From NCBI GenBank assembly GCA_030918015.1, contig JAUPTP010000047.1, positions 1 to 9,379 of the forward strand: DNA of 9,379 bases. The letters run 5' to 3'. The notes under the pieces were generated by a model. That model saw nothing but the letters and a program-made list of their open reading frames with translations. It did no database searches and had not been told where the DNA came from. Position numbers and translations under genes: made by a program. This DNA is from Pseudomonadota bacterium (GTDB lineage Bacteria; Pseudomonadota; Gammaproteobacteria; Burkholderiales; Burkholderiaceae_C). Positions 1-6,538 of this stretch are shown here, piece after piece (positions within the stretch are counted from its first letter, which is position 1; every line of letters begins with the position of its first letter).

Positions 1-464
1 TGCGAGCCGAACAGATTGCACAGCGCGTCGCCCAGGGCGCCCTGGCGGCCGTGGCCGACATGCAGCGGCCCGGTCGGGTTGGCCGAGACGAACTCGACCA
101 TCACCTTGCGGCCGTTGGCTGCGGCCTGACCGAAGCCGGCGCCTTCGGCCAGCACCTGCGCCACGACCTGCTGGCGCGCGGCGGGCTTGAGGCGGATGTT
201 GATGAAGCCGGGGCCGGCGATCTCCAGCGCCTCGACCCACTGCTGCACCGCCGGGCGGGCCTGCAGCGCGGCGATCAGCGCGCCGGCCAGCTCGCGCGGG
301 TTCTTCTTCTGCGGTCGGGCCAGCTGCATCGCGGCGGTGCAGGCGAGGTCGCCGTGGGCGGCCTGCTTCGGGCTTTCGAAGGCGGGCTCGATCGCCGCAC
401 CCGGCGCGATCTCGGCCAGCGCGTCGCCGAGGGCGGCGAGGAGTTGCTCTTTGGCTTGAATCAT
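1..464 (-). CDS. argS: Arginyl-tRNA synthetase, N-terminal part (partial)
   Basis: Class I aminoacyl-tRNA synthetase that charges tRNA-Arg with arginine in the cytoplasm. Only the first 154 residues are present; the gene runs off the left edge. The minus-strand reading begins [14 protein letters not shown]. Residues 1-100 form the N-terminal additional (Arg_S) domain that contacts the tRNA D-loop, with the typical GPGFINIRL stretch at 84-92. The catalytic domain then opens with [14 protein letters not shown] (127-140), which holds the HIGH signature as HVGH at 135-138. This motif makes the assignment very secure. The start at 464 fits the usual length of the N-terminal domain. The gene is divergent from the kinase gene, with a 98-base gap. 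A TAGAAT hexamer lies 7 bases upstream of the start codon on the minus strand. Confidence 0.96.
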   Translation of the reverse strand, partial: MIQAKEQLLAALGDALAEIAPGAAIEPAFESPKQAAHGDLACTAAMQLARPQKKNPRELAGALIAALQARPAVQQWVEALEIAGPGFINIRLKPAARQQVVAQVLAEGAGFGQAAANGRKVMVEFVSANPTGPLHVGHGRQGALGDALCNLFGS

Positions 465-471
465 GGGGGCG

Positions 472-498
472 ATTCTACGGGGCGGGTCGCTCGCGCAA
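472..498 (-). promoter_or_regulatory. Possible sigma-70 promoter for argS
   Basis: On the minus strand, TAGAAT (472-477) matches the -10 consensus at 5 of 6 positions. TTGCGC (493-498) is a weaker -35 candidate with a short 15-base spacer. Transcription would begin almost at the argS start codon, giving a very short or absent leader. The -35 spacing is suboptimal, so this is only a candidate. Confidence 0.3.
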
Positions 499-562
499 TT
501 CGCACTTGTGTCCGGGCGGGCGTGATGGAAAGATCGCCCACCCTGCTTGATGCCTGCCGCCG

Positions 563-1906
563 ATGATCGATCTCTCCGCTCCGGCCCTGGCCGATCCGCC
601 CCAGCGCATTGGCAAGTACCGCGTGATCCGCCGCCTGGGCGAAGGCACGACCAGCGAGGTCTTCCTCTGCCATGACGAGTTCAACGACCGGCAGGTGGCG
701 ATCAAGCGGGTGCGCCCGCGCGTGATGGTCGAGGCCAGCCAGGCGCATGTCTTCGCGCGCTTCTTCGCCTCCGAGGCGGCGCTGGCCGGGCGGCTGCACC
801 ATCCCAACGTGGTCGACATCCTGGACGCGGTGGCCGATCCGGTCGCGCCCTATGTGGTGATGGAGTACGTGCCGGGCACGACGCTGCGCGCCTTCTGCTC
901 GCCAGACCATCTGCTGCCGCTCGACCAGATCGTCGAAATCGGCTTCAAGTGCGCGATGGCGCTGGGCTACTGCTACCGGCAGGGCCTGATCCACCGCGAC
1001 GTCAAGCCGGCCAACATCCTGACGCTGGGCGACGACCGCGCGGTGCGCGACATCAAGCTGACCGACTTCGGCAGCGTGCTGAACCTGCGCTCCGACGAGA
1101 CGCAGATCCACCGCGTCGGCTCGCTGGCCTACATGTCGCCCGAGCAGCTCGACGGCGCCGAGCTCGACGCGCGCGCCGACATCTACGGCCTGGGCGCGGT
1201 GCTCTATCACCTGATCGCCGGCCACCCGCCCTTCGAGGCGTCCAGCCAGGCCAGCCTGATGCACCAGATCTGCCATGTCGAGCCGCCCTCGCTGGCGGAC
1301 GCGCGCACGGGGGTCTCGCCGGCGCTCGACCTGGTCGTGAGGCGCTGCCTGGCCAAGCGCGCCGATGACCGCCATCCCTCGTGGGAGGCGCTGGGCGAGG
1401 CGCTCTCCAGCCTGATCGCGATGCAGCATGTGCCGCGCGGCGCGGTCCAGGGCGTGCTGGACTCCGAGCGCTTCACGCTGCTGCGCACGCTCGACTTCTT
1501 CACGCACTTCGGCGATGTGGCGCTGTGGGACGTGGTGCACCGTGCCCGCTGGGAGCGGCTGGCCGCCGGCCATGCGCTCTACCGCCGCGGCGAGGAGGGG
1601 CGCACCTTCCACATCATCGCCACCGGCACGCTGGAGGTCTGGCGCGATCGCCAGCGGGTGGCGGTGCTCGGGGCCGGCACCTCGGTGGGCGAGATGGCCT
1701 ACCTGGCGCCCAATCCGGAGCTGCGCCGGCACAGCACCGACGTCATCGTCACCGACACGGCCACGACGATCTCGTTCACCCCGGAGTCGCTCGCGCACCT
1801 GAGTCCGGCCACGCGGCACCTGTTCGACGAGGCCTTCATCCGCGTGCTCGTGCGCCGCCTGCACGCCGCGCACGAGGCGCTGGCCCACCCGCGGCGCATT
1901 CTCTGA
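563..1906 (+). CDS. Ser/Thr protein kinase with C-terminal cyclic-nucleotide-binding-like domain
   Basis: A 447-aa soluble Hanks-type kinase with no membrane segment. Kinase domain, about residues 19-285: glycine loop GEGTTSEV (26-33, with Ser in place of the third Gly), ATP-anchoring Lys48 in AIK, helix-C Glu71, catalytic loop HRDVKPAN (Asp146, Asn151), DFG at 168-170, SPE at 192-194 for the APE motif, and DIYGLG at 206-211. All catalytic residues are present, so it is probably active. Residues about 310-430 look like a cyclic-nucleotide-binding (CNB) domain: YRRGEEG, a beta-roll ending ATGTLEVW, then GEMAYL (376-381) where the phosphate-binding cassette sits. The cassette Arg (388 or 389) lies two or three residues further from GE than usual, so the ligand is uncertain. 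An in-frame stop at 548-550 makes 563 the first possible ATG. There is no clear Shine-Dalgarno sequence. The likely role is signal-regulated protein phosphorylation; targets cannot be inferred. Confidence 0.9.
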   Translation: MIDLSAPALADPPQRIGKYRVIRRLGEGTTSEVFLCHDEFNDRQVAIKRVRPRVMVEASQAHVFARFFASEAALAGRLHHPNVVDILDAVADPVAPYVVMEYVPGTTLRAFCSPDHLLPLDQIVEIGFKCAMALGYCYRQGLIHRDVKPANILTLGDDRAVRDIKLTDFGSVLNLRSDETQIHRVGSLAYMSPEQLDGAELDARADIYGLGAVLYHLIAGHPPFEASSQASLMHQICHVEPPSLADARTGVSPALDLVVRRCLAKRADDRHPSWEALGEALSSLIAMQHVPRGAVQGVLDSERFTLLRTLDFFTHFGDVALWDVVHRARWERLAAGHALYRRGEEGRTFHIIATGTLEVWRDRQRVAVLGAGTSVGEMAYLAPNPELRRHSTDVIVTDTATTISFTPESLAHLSPATRHLFDEAFIRVLVRRLHAAHEALAHPRRIL

Positions 1907-1928
1907 GGCCGGCCTTCAGCTTTCCCGC

Positions 1929-1957
1929 TTGTCGGCCCGGTCGCCCGGGGGTCCAAT
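1929..1957 (+). promoter_or_regulatory. Possible sigma-70 promoter upstream of the PsiF-repeat gene
   Basis: TTGTCG (1929-1934) and TCCAAT (1952-1957) are separated by exactly 17 bases. Each matches the -35 or -10 consensus at 4 of 6 positions. The start of transcription would lie about 65 bases before the ATG at 2031, inside the 124-base gap after the kinase gene. This is weak sequence evidence only. Confidence 0.25.
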
Positions 1958-2030
1958 GGGCCTGGCGCCACGGCGCGCTGCGTGCGCTGCGCTGCCGTGC
2001 GGCGGCGCCTTCACACGGGACCCTGCCATC

Positions 2031-2315
2031 ATGACCTTCCGCCACACGCTCGCCCTGCTGACCCTGGCCCTGGCCGCCCTCGCGCCGGTCGCCCGGGCGG
2101 CCGACGCCTCCTGCGAGGCCCAGGCCGCCGAGAAGAAGCTCGCCGGCGCCGCCAAGACCAGCTTCCTGAAGAAATGCGCGGCCGGCGCCGGTGCCGCCGC
2201 GGCTTCGGCCCCGGTCGCACCCCAGGCCGCCTGCGAGGGCCAGGCCGCCGAGAAGAAGCTGGCGGGCGCCGCCAAGGCCAGCTTCGTCAAGAAGTGCGTC
2301 AAGGACGCGGGCTGA
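2031..2315 (+). CDS. PsiF-repeat family secreted small protein
   Basis: A 94-aa protein with a clear Sec signal peptide: FRH, then a hydrophobic Leu/Ala core, with likely cleavage after ARA at 23 or one residue later. The mature part holds two nearly identical 22-residue units, 28-49 and 68-89. Each begins CE(A/G)QAAEKKLAGAAK and ends with KKC, and they are joined by an Ala/Pro-rich linker. Paired Cys at the ends of a Lys/Ala-rich unit are typical of the PsiF repeat family, named after a phosphate-starvation-inducible E. coli gene of unknown function. The two cysteines per unit probably form a disulfide in the periplasm. ATG 2031 is chosen because it immediately precedes the signal peptide; an in-frame upstream extension to 1929 would spoil it. 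The gene is followed after 37 bases by the HemJ-type gene. The function is unknown. Confidence 0.85.
   Translation: MTFRHTLALLTLALAALAPVARAADASCEAQAAEKKLAGAAKTSFLKKCAAGAGAAAASAPVAPQAACEGQAAEKKLAGAAKASFVKKCVKDAG
2112..2297 (+). repeat. Internal tandem duplication coding for two PsiF units
   Basis: Two 66-base units (2112-2177 and 2232-2297) lie 120 bases apart, start to start. They encode the two Cys-bounded repeats and are nearly identical in DNA as well as protein; for example, CAGGCCGCCGAGAAGAAGCT occurs in both. The linker between them differs. This points to duplication within the gene, or gene conversion keeping the units alike. Confidence 0.8.
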
Positions 2316-2318
2316 GCC

Positions 2319-2332
2319 CCGGCGCGTGCCGG
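2319..2332 (+). other. GC-rich hairpin between the PsiF-repeat and HemJ-type genes
   Basis: CCGGC-GCGT-GCCGG forms a perfect 5-bp stem with a 4-base loop, just after the stop codon at 2313-2315. There is no T-run, so it is not a typical intrinsic terminator. It could stabilise the upstream mRNA end or weakly attenuate transcription. Confidence 0.3.
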
Positions 2333-2352
2333 CCGAGGGGACGGGCCGTATC

Positions 2353-2802
2353 ATGCCCCTCATGGACACGCTCTATCTGGGGGTCAAGACCCTGCACATC
2401 CTGTTCGTCGCCAGCTGGTTCGCGGGGCTGTTCTATCTGCCGCGCATCCTGGTGAACCTGGCGATGGTCGCCCCCGACAGCCATGCCGAGCGCGAGCGGC
2501 TGCTGCTGATGGGCCGCAAGCTGCAGCGCTTCTCGACCGTGCTGATGGCCATCGCGCTGGCCTGCGGCCTGGCGCTGTGGCTGGGCTGGCCGTTCTGGCG
2601 CGGCCCGGGCAACGGCTGGGTGCATGCCAAGCTGGCGCTGGTGATCGGCGCGGTCGGCTTCCATCACATGAACGCCCGGCTGCTGCGCCGCTTCGAGCAC
2701 ATGGACAACCAGCGCAGCCATGTCTGGTTGCGTGTCTACAACGAGATCTCGGTGCTGCTGTTCGCCGCGATCGTGGCGCTGGTCGTCTTCAAGCCCTTCT
2801 GA
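2353..2802 (+). CDS. hemJ: HemJ-type protoporphyrinogen IX oxidase (CopD/UPF0093 family membrane protein)
   Basis: A 149-aa inner-membrane protein with about four hydrophobic segments (roughly 6-30, 60-80, 92-106, 131-147). The HemJ family oxidises protoporphyrinogen IX to protoporphyrin IX, the penultimate step of haem synthesis. Family signatures are visible: KTLHILF with His15, WFAGLFYLPR (22-31), HAKLAL with His91 and Lys93, FHH at 103-105, and the late Asn130-Glu131. His15 and Lys93 correspond to residues that are invariant in the family and tied to haem binding and activity. The length is normal for HemJ. The start at 2353 has a purine-rich GAGGGGA about 11 bases upstream; ATG 2362 is a possible alternative. 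Such genes are often annotated loosely as CopD family. The VanZ gene follows after 27 bases, probably in the same transcript. Confidence 0.82.
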   Translation: MPLMDTLYLGVKTLHILFVASWFAGLFYLPRILVNLAMVAPDSHAERERLLLMGRKLQRFSTVLMAIALACGLALWLGWPFWRGPGNGWVHAKLALVIGAVGFHHMNARLLRRFEHMDNQRSHVWLRVYNEISVLLFAAIVALVVFKPF

Positions 2803-2829
2803 TCGGCTCCGGCGGATCACCCGACCCCG

Positions 2830-3996
2830 ATGACCCGCGACGACGAAGTCCCCCTGGCGCACGAGCATCAGGCGTCGTCGGCGCGGCCGCTGCTCTGGCT
2901 GTGGGCCGGACTGATCGTCTATGCCAGCCTGCATCCCTTCGGGCCGTGGCGGCTGCCGGTGCTGCTGCCCGGCCAGGCGCCGCACGAGCTGCTGTGGCTG
3001 CCGGTGCAGCGTCACAACCTCTTCGATCTCTGGGGCAACTTCGTCGGCTACCTGCCGCTGGGCCTGCTGCTGGCGCTGGCGGGCTTGCGGGCGGGCCGGA
3101 CGCCGATGCGGGCGCTGCTGCAGGCCGTGCTGTGCGGTTCGCTGCTGTCCTTGTCGATGGAGTGGACGCAGTACTGCCTGCCGCTGCGCGTGCCGTCCCG
3201 TCACGACTGGGTGCTCAACAGCGCCGGCACGCTGGTGGGGGCGCTGGCGCTGCTGCTGCTGCTGCGCCTGGGGGTGCTGGCCCACTGGCAGCGGCTGCGC
3301 GACGCGATCTTCGTGCCCCACGGCACGCTGGGCCTGGCGCTGCTGCTGTCCTGGCCGGTGGGGCTGCTGTTCCCGCCTCCGGTGCCGCTGGCCACCGGCC
3401 AGGGGCTGGAGCGGCTGCTGACGCTGCTCGACGACGAGCTGGCCGACACGCCGCTGCACCGCTGGGTGCCGCTGCCCGATCCGGTCGGGGCGCTGGAGCC
3501 CGGCAGCGAGGTCGTGGTGATCGCGCTCGGGCTGCTGGCGCCCTGCGTCGTGAGCTTCGTGATGCTGCGCCGCGTGCGGCACCGGGTGCTGACGCTGGCG
3601 CTGCTGCTGCTGGCTGGCATCGGGGCCACCGCGCTGTCGACGACGCTGAACTTCGGCCCCGAGCACGCGATGTCCTGGCTGACGCCGCCGGTGCTGCCGG
3701 GGCTGCTCGTCGGGCTGGCGCTGGGCCTGGGCCTGGCCTTCTCGCCGCGCCGGCTGGTCGCCGCGCTGGGCCTGGTGGTGCTGACGCTGCTGATCATGCT
3801 GGTGACGCAGGCCGGGACCGACCCCTATTTCTCGCTGAGCCTGACGGGGTGGGAGCGCGGGCGCTTCATCCGCTTCCACGGGCTGGCGCAGTGGATCGGC
3901 TGGCTGTGGCCCTTCGCGGCGCTGCTGTTTCTGCTGATCCAGGTCGCCGATCCCCACCGCATCCGAGCCCCCGCGAGCCCGTCGCGATCGGGGTGA
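2830..3996 (+). CDS. VanZ-family membrane protein with long C-terminal membrane extension
   Basis: A 388-aa polytopic protein. Residues about 20-155 form a VanZ-like domain: YASLHPF (31-37), DLWGNFVGYLPLG (66-78), then EWTQ..LPLR..S..D...N..G with Glu111, Gln114, Arg120, Ser123, Asp126, Asn130 and Gly133. These polar residues set between membrane helices are the family hallmark. VanZ itself gives low-level teicoplanin resistance in Gram-positive bacteria, but the role of proteobacterial members is not established. After the domain come about six further hydrophobic segments, near 167-185, 228-246, 253-270, 288-304, 309-328 and 355-374, separated by a polar loop at 190-225. Single-domain members are much shorter. 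The many CTG codons reflect leucine-rich helices. The gene lies 27 bases after hemJ and 18 bases before the ferredoxin gene. Confidence 0.85.
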   Translation: MTRDDEVPLAHEHQASSARPLLWLWAGLIVYASLHPFGPWRLPVLLPGQAPHELLWLPVQRHNLFDLWGNFVGYLPLGLLLALAGLRAGRTPMRALLQAVLCGSLLSLSMEWTQYCLPLRVPSRHDWVLNSAGTLVGALALLLLLRLGVLAHWQRLRDAIFVPHGTLGLALLLSWPVGLLFPPPVPLATGQGLERLLTLLDDELADTPLHRWVPLPDPVGALEPGSEVVVIALGLLAPCVVSFVMLRRVRHRVLTLALLLLAGIGATALSTTLNFGPEHAMSWLTPPVLPGLLVGLALGLGLAFSPRRLVAALGLVVLTLLIMLVTQAGTDPYFSLSLTGWERGRFIRFHGLAQWIGWLWPFAALLFLLIQVADPHRIRAPASPSRSG

Positions 3997-4000
3997 CTTC

Positions 4001-4006
4001 TACAAT
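4001..4006 (+). promoter_or_regulatory. Possible -10 element (TACAAT) before the ferredoxin gene
   Basis: TACAAT matches the -10 consensus at 5 of 6 positions and lies 8 bases before the ATG at 4015, in the 18-base gap after the VanZ gene. No good -35 hexamer is visible 16-18 bases upstream. If used, it would give an almost leaderless transcript for the ferredoxin-hydrolase pair. Confidence 0.3.
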
Positions 4007-4014
4007 CCACCCCC

Positions 4015-4344
4015 ATGAGCAGTTACTTCGAACGCCACATCTTCTTCTGCCTGAACCAGCGTGACAGCGGCGAGTCCTGCTGCGCCGACCACGATGCCCA
4101 GGCAGCCTTCGACCACTGCAAGAAGCAGGTCAAGGCCGCCGGTCTGGCCGGGCCGGGCAAGGTGCGGGTCAACAAGGCGGGCTGCCTGGACCGCTGCGCC
4201 GGCGGCCCGGTCGCGGTGGTCTACCCGGACGCGACCTGGTACACCTTCGTCGACCGCAGCGACATCGACGAGATCGTCGAGTCGCACCTGAAGAACGGCC
4301 AGGTCGTCGAGCGCCTGGTCGTGCCTGCGGACGTCGGCCGATGA
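4015..4344 (+). CDS. Thioredoxin-like 2Fe-2S ferredoxin
   Basis: A 109-aa cytoplasmic protein of the thioredoxin-fold [2Fe-2S] ferredoxin family, related to the NuoE subunit of complex I and to the Shethna-type ferredoxins. Cluster ligands are visible: Cys12 (FFCLNQR), Cys22 or Cys23 (ESCC), and the C-x3-C pair Cys57 and Cys61 in GCLDRCAGGP. The following VAVVYPDATWYTFV and DIDEIVESHL match the C-terminal half of the family. It probably transfers electrons, but its partner is unknown. The start at 4015 gives the normal N-terminus, with the first Cys ligand at about residue 12. Its stop TGA (4342-4344) overlaps the ATG of the hydrolase gene, so the two are translationally coupled. Confidence 0.9.
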   Translation: MSSYFERHIFFCLNQRDSGESCCADHDAQAAFDHCKKQVKAAGLAGPGKVRVNKAGCLDRCAGGPVAVVYPDATWYTFVDRSDIDEIVESHLKNGQVVERLVVPADVGR

Positions 4345-4958
4345 ACGCGCAGACCGAACGCGTCCGGCTGGCCGGCCCGGTCGGCACGATCGAGATCGCG
4401 ATCGACCACCCGGCCGATCGCGAGGCGCCGGTCGGCGTGGCGGTGCTGTCGCATCCGCATCCGCTGTTCGGCGGCACGATGGACAACAAGGTCGTGCAGA
4501 CCATGGTCCGCGCCTTCCTGCAGATGGGCTGGCGCACGGTGCGCCACAACTTCCGCGGTGTCGGCGCCAGCGAGGGCACGCACGACGAGGGCCGCGGCGA
4601 GAGCGAGGACCTGCTCGCGGTGATCGCCGCGCACCGCCTGCCCGGGCGCCCGCTGGCGCTGGGCGGCTTCTCCTTCGGCGCCTATGTCACCACGCTGGCG
4701 GCCGCCCGGCTGGAGGGCGATGCGCGCGCCTCGCGCCTGCTGCTGGTCGGCCCCTCGACCCAGCGCGCTCTTCCCGCCGACGTGCCGCCCGATACCGTGG
4801 TGATCCACGGCGAGGCCGATGACGTCGTGCCGCTGTCGGCGACGATGGACTGGGCGCGGCCCCAGCAGCTGCCGGTCATCGTCATTCCTGGCACCGGCCA
4901 CTTCTTCCACGGCCAGCTCACGCCGCTGCGTGACCTGATCGTGCGCAGCTGGCGCTGA
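4341..4958 (+). CDS. Alpha/beta hydrolase, small cytoplasmic type
   Basis: A 205-aa single-domain alpha/beta hydrolase without a signal peptide. Family features run in order: SHPHPLFGGTMDNK (37-50), the oxyanion and strand region RHNFRGVGASEG (68-79), the nucleophile elbow GGFSFG with Ser111, the acid in HGEADDVVP (probably Asp161), and the catalytic His187 in GTGHFFHG. This pattern is typical of small esterase-like proteins often annotated as dienelactone-hydrolase-like or CocE/NonD-type. The true substrate is unknown. The start codon overlaps the ferredoxin stop (ATGA), so the pair is probably co-translated. The dacA gene follows after 86 bases. Confidence 0.88.
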   Translation: MNAQTERVRLAGPVGTIEIAIDHPADREAPVGVAVLSHPHPLFGGTMDNKVVQTMVRAFLQMGWRTVRHNFRGVGASEGTHDEGRGESEDLLAVIAAHRLPGRPLALGGFSFGAYVTTLAAARLEGDARASRLLLVGPSTQRALPADVPPDTVVIHGEADDVVPLSATMDWARPQQLPVIVIPGTGHFFHGQLTPLRDLIVRSWR

Positions 4959-4982
4959 CCGGCCTGCGCATCTCTGCCGCCG

Positions 4983-4998
4983 CGCCGGGGAACCGGCG
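4983..4998 (+). other. GC-rich hairpin after the hydrolase gene
   Basis: CGCCGG-GGAA-CCGGCG is a perfect 6-bp stem with a GGAA loop, 25 bases after the hydrolase stop. There is no T-run. It may act as a weak or Rho-assisted terminator or mRNA end-stabiliser between the hydrolase and dacA. Confidence 0.3.
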
Positions 4999-5006
4999 GG
5001 CCGCCC

Positions 5007-5022
5007 GCGTGTTCCAACACGC
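5007..5022. promoter_or_regulatory. Perfect palindrome upstream of dacA
   Basis: GCGTGTT-CC-AACACGC is an exact inverted repeat with 7-bp arms and a 2-base centre. It ends 22 bases before the dacA start codon. As DNA it could be an operator for a dimeric regulator. As RNA, a 2-base loop is too tight, so only about 6 pairs would form. The binding protein is unknown. Confidence 0.4.
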
Positions 5023-5044
5023 ACGAACGATTCCGACCGCCCCG

Positions 5045-6196
5045 ATGAAACGACTCCTTGCCTCCCTTGCGCTGGCCGCGCTGCTGCCGCAGACCGTCTC
5101 TGCCCAGGCGCTGCCTCAGCCGCCCGAGATCGCCGCGCGAGCCTATGTGCTGCTCGACCTGAGCGCCAACCAGCCGCTGGCCGCCCGCGAGGCCGACACC
5201 ACCGTCGAGCCCGCCTCGCTCACCAAGCTGATGACCGCCTACCTGGTCTTCCAGGCGCTGCGCGACAAGAAGCTCGCGCTCGACCAGGAGCTGACCGTCT
5301 CCGAGCGTGCCTGGCGCACCGGCATGACCGACGCGTCGCGCATGTACATCCAGGTCGGCACCAAGGTGAAGGTCGAGGACCTGATCAAGGGCATGATCGT
5401 GCAGAGCGGCAACGACGCCACCGTGCTGCTGGCCGAGGCGGTCGGCGGCTCGGTCGAGAACTTCGTGGCGATGATGAACCGCCAGGCGCGGGCCTTCGGC
5501 CTGAAGGTGTCGCAGTTCAAGAACCCCGAGGGCCTGCCCGCGCCCGGCCATGTCAGCACGGTGCGCGAGCTCGGCGTCATCGCCACCCGCCTGCTGCAGG
5601 ACTTCCCCGGCGAGGTGAAGTTCTACTCGATCAAGGAATTCACCTTCAACAAGATCACGCAGCAGAACCGCAACCTGCTGCTGTGGCGCGACCCGAGCGT
5701 CGACGGCCTGAAGACCGGCTACACCGATGCGGCCGGCTACTGCCTGATCGCCACCGCCAAGCGCGACCTGCCCAACGGGTCGCGCCGGCTGCTGAGCGTC
5801 GTCGTCGGCGCCTCCTCGAAGGAGGCCCGCGCGGTCGAGAGCCAGAAGCTGCTCAACTGGGGCTATAGCAGCTGGGATGCGGTCAAGGTCTATGACGCCC
5901 GCCAGACCATCACCACGGCCGAGGTCTGGAAGGGGGCCGCGGCCACGGCCAAGATCGGCACCCAGGTGCCGGTGGCGGTGGCGGTGCCGCGCGGCGAGGC
6001 CGCTCAGGTCAAGACGCAGCTGGTGCGCACCGATCCGCTGATCGCGCCGCTCAGCCAGGGCCAGCAGGTCGGCACGCTGAAGGTGCTCTCGGGCACGCGC
6101 GTGCTGGCCGAGGTGCCGGTCACCGTGCTGGAGCCGGTCGCGCAGGCCGGCATGTTCGGCCGCGCCTGGGACCAGGTGCGGCTGTGGATGCGCTGA
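5045..6196 (+). CDS. dacA: D-alanyl-D-alanine carboxypeptidase (PBP5/6-type, DacA)
   Basis: A 383-aa low-molecular-mass penicillin-binding protein that removes the terminal D-Ala from peptidoglycan pentapeptides in the periplasm, limiting cross-linking. A signal peptide covers residues 1-20 (KRLL, Leu/Ala core, VSA before QA). The three active-site motifs are intact: SLTK (58-61, nucleophile Ser58), SGN (121-123) and KTG (223-225). Residues about 280-370 form the beta-rich PBP5 C-terminal domain. The last 16 residues (MFGRAWDQVRLWMR end) make an amphipathic membrane anchor, as in E. coli PBP5. ATG 5045 is preferred because it starts the signal peptide; an in-frame ATG at 5009 would add 12 residues that do not fit and begins inside a palindrome. 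dacA followed by ybeD is a conserved order. Burkholderiales homologues are often called dacC. Confidence 0.95.
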   Translation: MKRLLASLALAALLPQTVSAQALPQPPEIAARAYVLLDLSANQPLAAREADTTVEPASLTKLMTAYLVFQALRDKKLALDQELTVSERAWRTGMTDASRMYIQVGTKVKVEDLIKGMIVQSGNDATVLLAEAVGGSVENFVAMMNRQARAFGLKVSQFKNPEGLPAPGHVSTVRELGVIATRLLQDFPGEVKFYSIKEFTFNKITQQNRNLLLWRDPSVDGLKTGYTDAAGYCLIATAKRDLPNGSRRLLSVVVGASSKEARAVESQKLLNWGYSSWDAVKVYDARQTITTAEVWKGAAATAKIGTQVPVAVAVPRGEAAQVKTQLVRTDPLIAPLSQGQQVGTLKVLSGTRVLAEVPVTVLEPVAQAGMFGRAWDQVRLWMR

Positions 6197-6200
6197 GGCA

Positions 6201-6205
6201 AGGAG
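6201..6205 (+). promoter_or_regulatory. Strong Shine-Dalgarno for ybeD
   Basis: AGGAG lies 8 bases before ATG 6214 and overlaps the end of the dacA transcript. It is the clearest ribosome-binding site in the window and fixes the ybeD start, against the in-frame ATG at 6184, which lies inside dacA. Confidence 0.7.
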
Positions 6206-6213
6206 AATCCGAG

Positions 6214-6498
6214 ATGCACACCCCGCCCGTCATTCCGCCCGAGCAGTCGCTGATCGAGTATCCCTGCGCCTTCCCCATCAAGGTGATGGGGCTGCATGTG
6301 GAGGGTTTCCCTGCGGCGATCGCCCAGGTGGCGCTGCAGTTCGATCCGGGCTTCGATCCCGCCACGATCGAGCACCGGCCCAGCGCCAAGGGCAACTACC
6401 TGGGCCTGACGATCACGGTGAACGCGACCAGCCGCGAGCAGCTCGACGAGCTCTACCGCACGCTCACCACGCACCCGATGGTCAAGATGGTGCTCTGA
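6214..6498 (+). CDS. ybeD: YbeD family protein (DUF493)
   Basis: A 94-aa small cytoplasmic protein of the YbeD/DUF493 family, which has an ACT-like alpha/beta fold and no established function. Recognisable features are LIEYPCAFPIKVMG (13-26), the central KGNYLGLTITVNATSREQLD, and the ending LYRTLTTHPMVKMVL. The length is standard for the family. The gene starts 17 bases after the dacA stop with a good Shine-Dalgarno, so the two are probably in one transcript. In E. coli and many proteobacteria ybeD lies between dacA and lipB-lipA, and a link to lipoate metabolism has been suggested from that order alone. Here the next genes are on the opposite strand and lipB is absent. Confidence 0.92.
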   Translation: MHTPPVIPPEQSLIEYPCAFPIKVMGLHVEGFPAAIAQVALQFDPGFDPATIEHRPSAKGNYLGLTITVNATSREQLDELYRTLTTHPMVKMVL

Positions 6499-6500
6499 TC

Positions 6501-6522
6501 GCGCGGCCCTGCGGGGCCACGC
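6501..6522. terminator. Candidate bidirectional terminator between ybeD and the DUF2788 gene
   Basis: An imperfect hairpin with arms GCGCGGCCC and GGGCCACGC (one C-A mismatch) and a TGCG loop begins two bases after the ybeD stop. It lies in the 40-base gap between two convergent genes, the place where a shared terminator is expected. No T-run follows on either side, so it may need Rho. Confidence 0.4.
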
Positions 6523-6538
6523 CTGCGCGTCTGACCGG

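Noticed and set aside
51..566. 171-aa plus-strand open frame over argS
   Set aside because: It is the complement of argS, whose HIGH motif fixes the true strand.
461..1888. Long 475-aa open frame on the minus strand opposite the kinase gene
   Set aside because: It is antisense to a gene with intact kinase motifs. Its composition is Arg/His/Gln/Val-rich, as expected from the reverse of GC-rich codons, with no recognisable domain.
3247..3268. CTG triplet run within the VanZ gene, possible unstable microsatellite
   Set aside because: The run is short and encodes leucines of a membrane helix. Similar short CTG runs occur throughout the gene as ordinary leucine codons.
2299..3957. 552-aa minus-strand open frame opposite hemJ and the VanZ gene
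   Set aside because: It is extremely Gln/Arg-rich because it reads the complement of CTG leucine codons. It spans two real plus-strand genes.
2577..4064. 495-aa plus-strand open frame, Ala/Gly/Arg-rich
   Set aside because: It is a frame-shifted reading of hemJ and VanZ coding sequence with no family resemblance.
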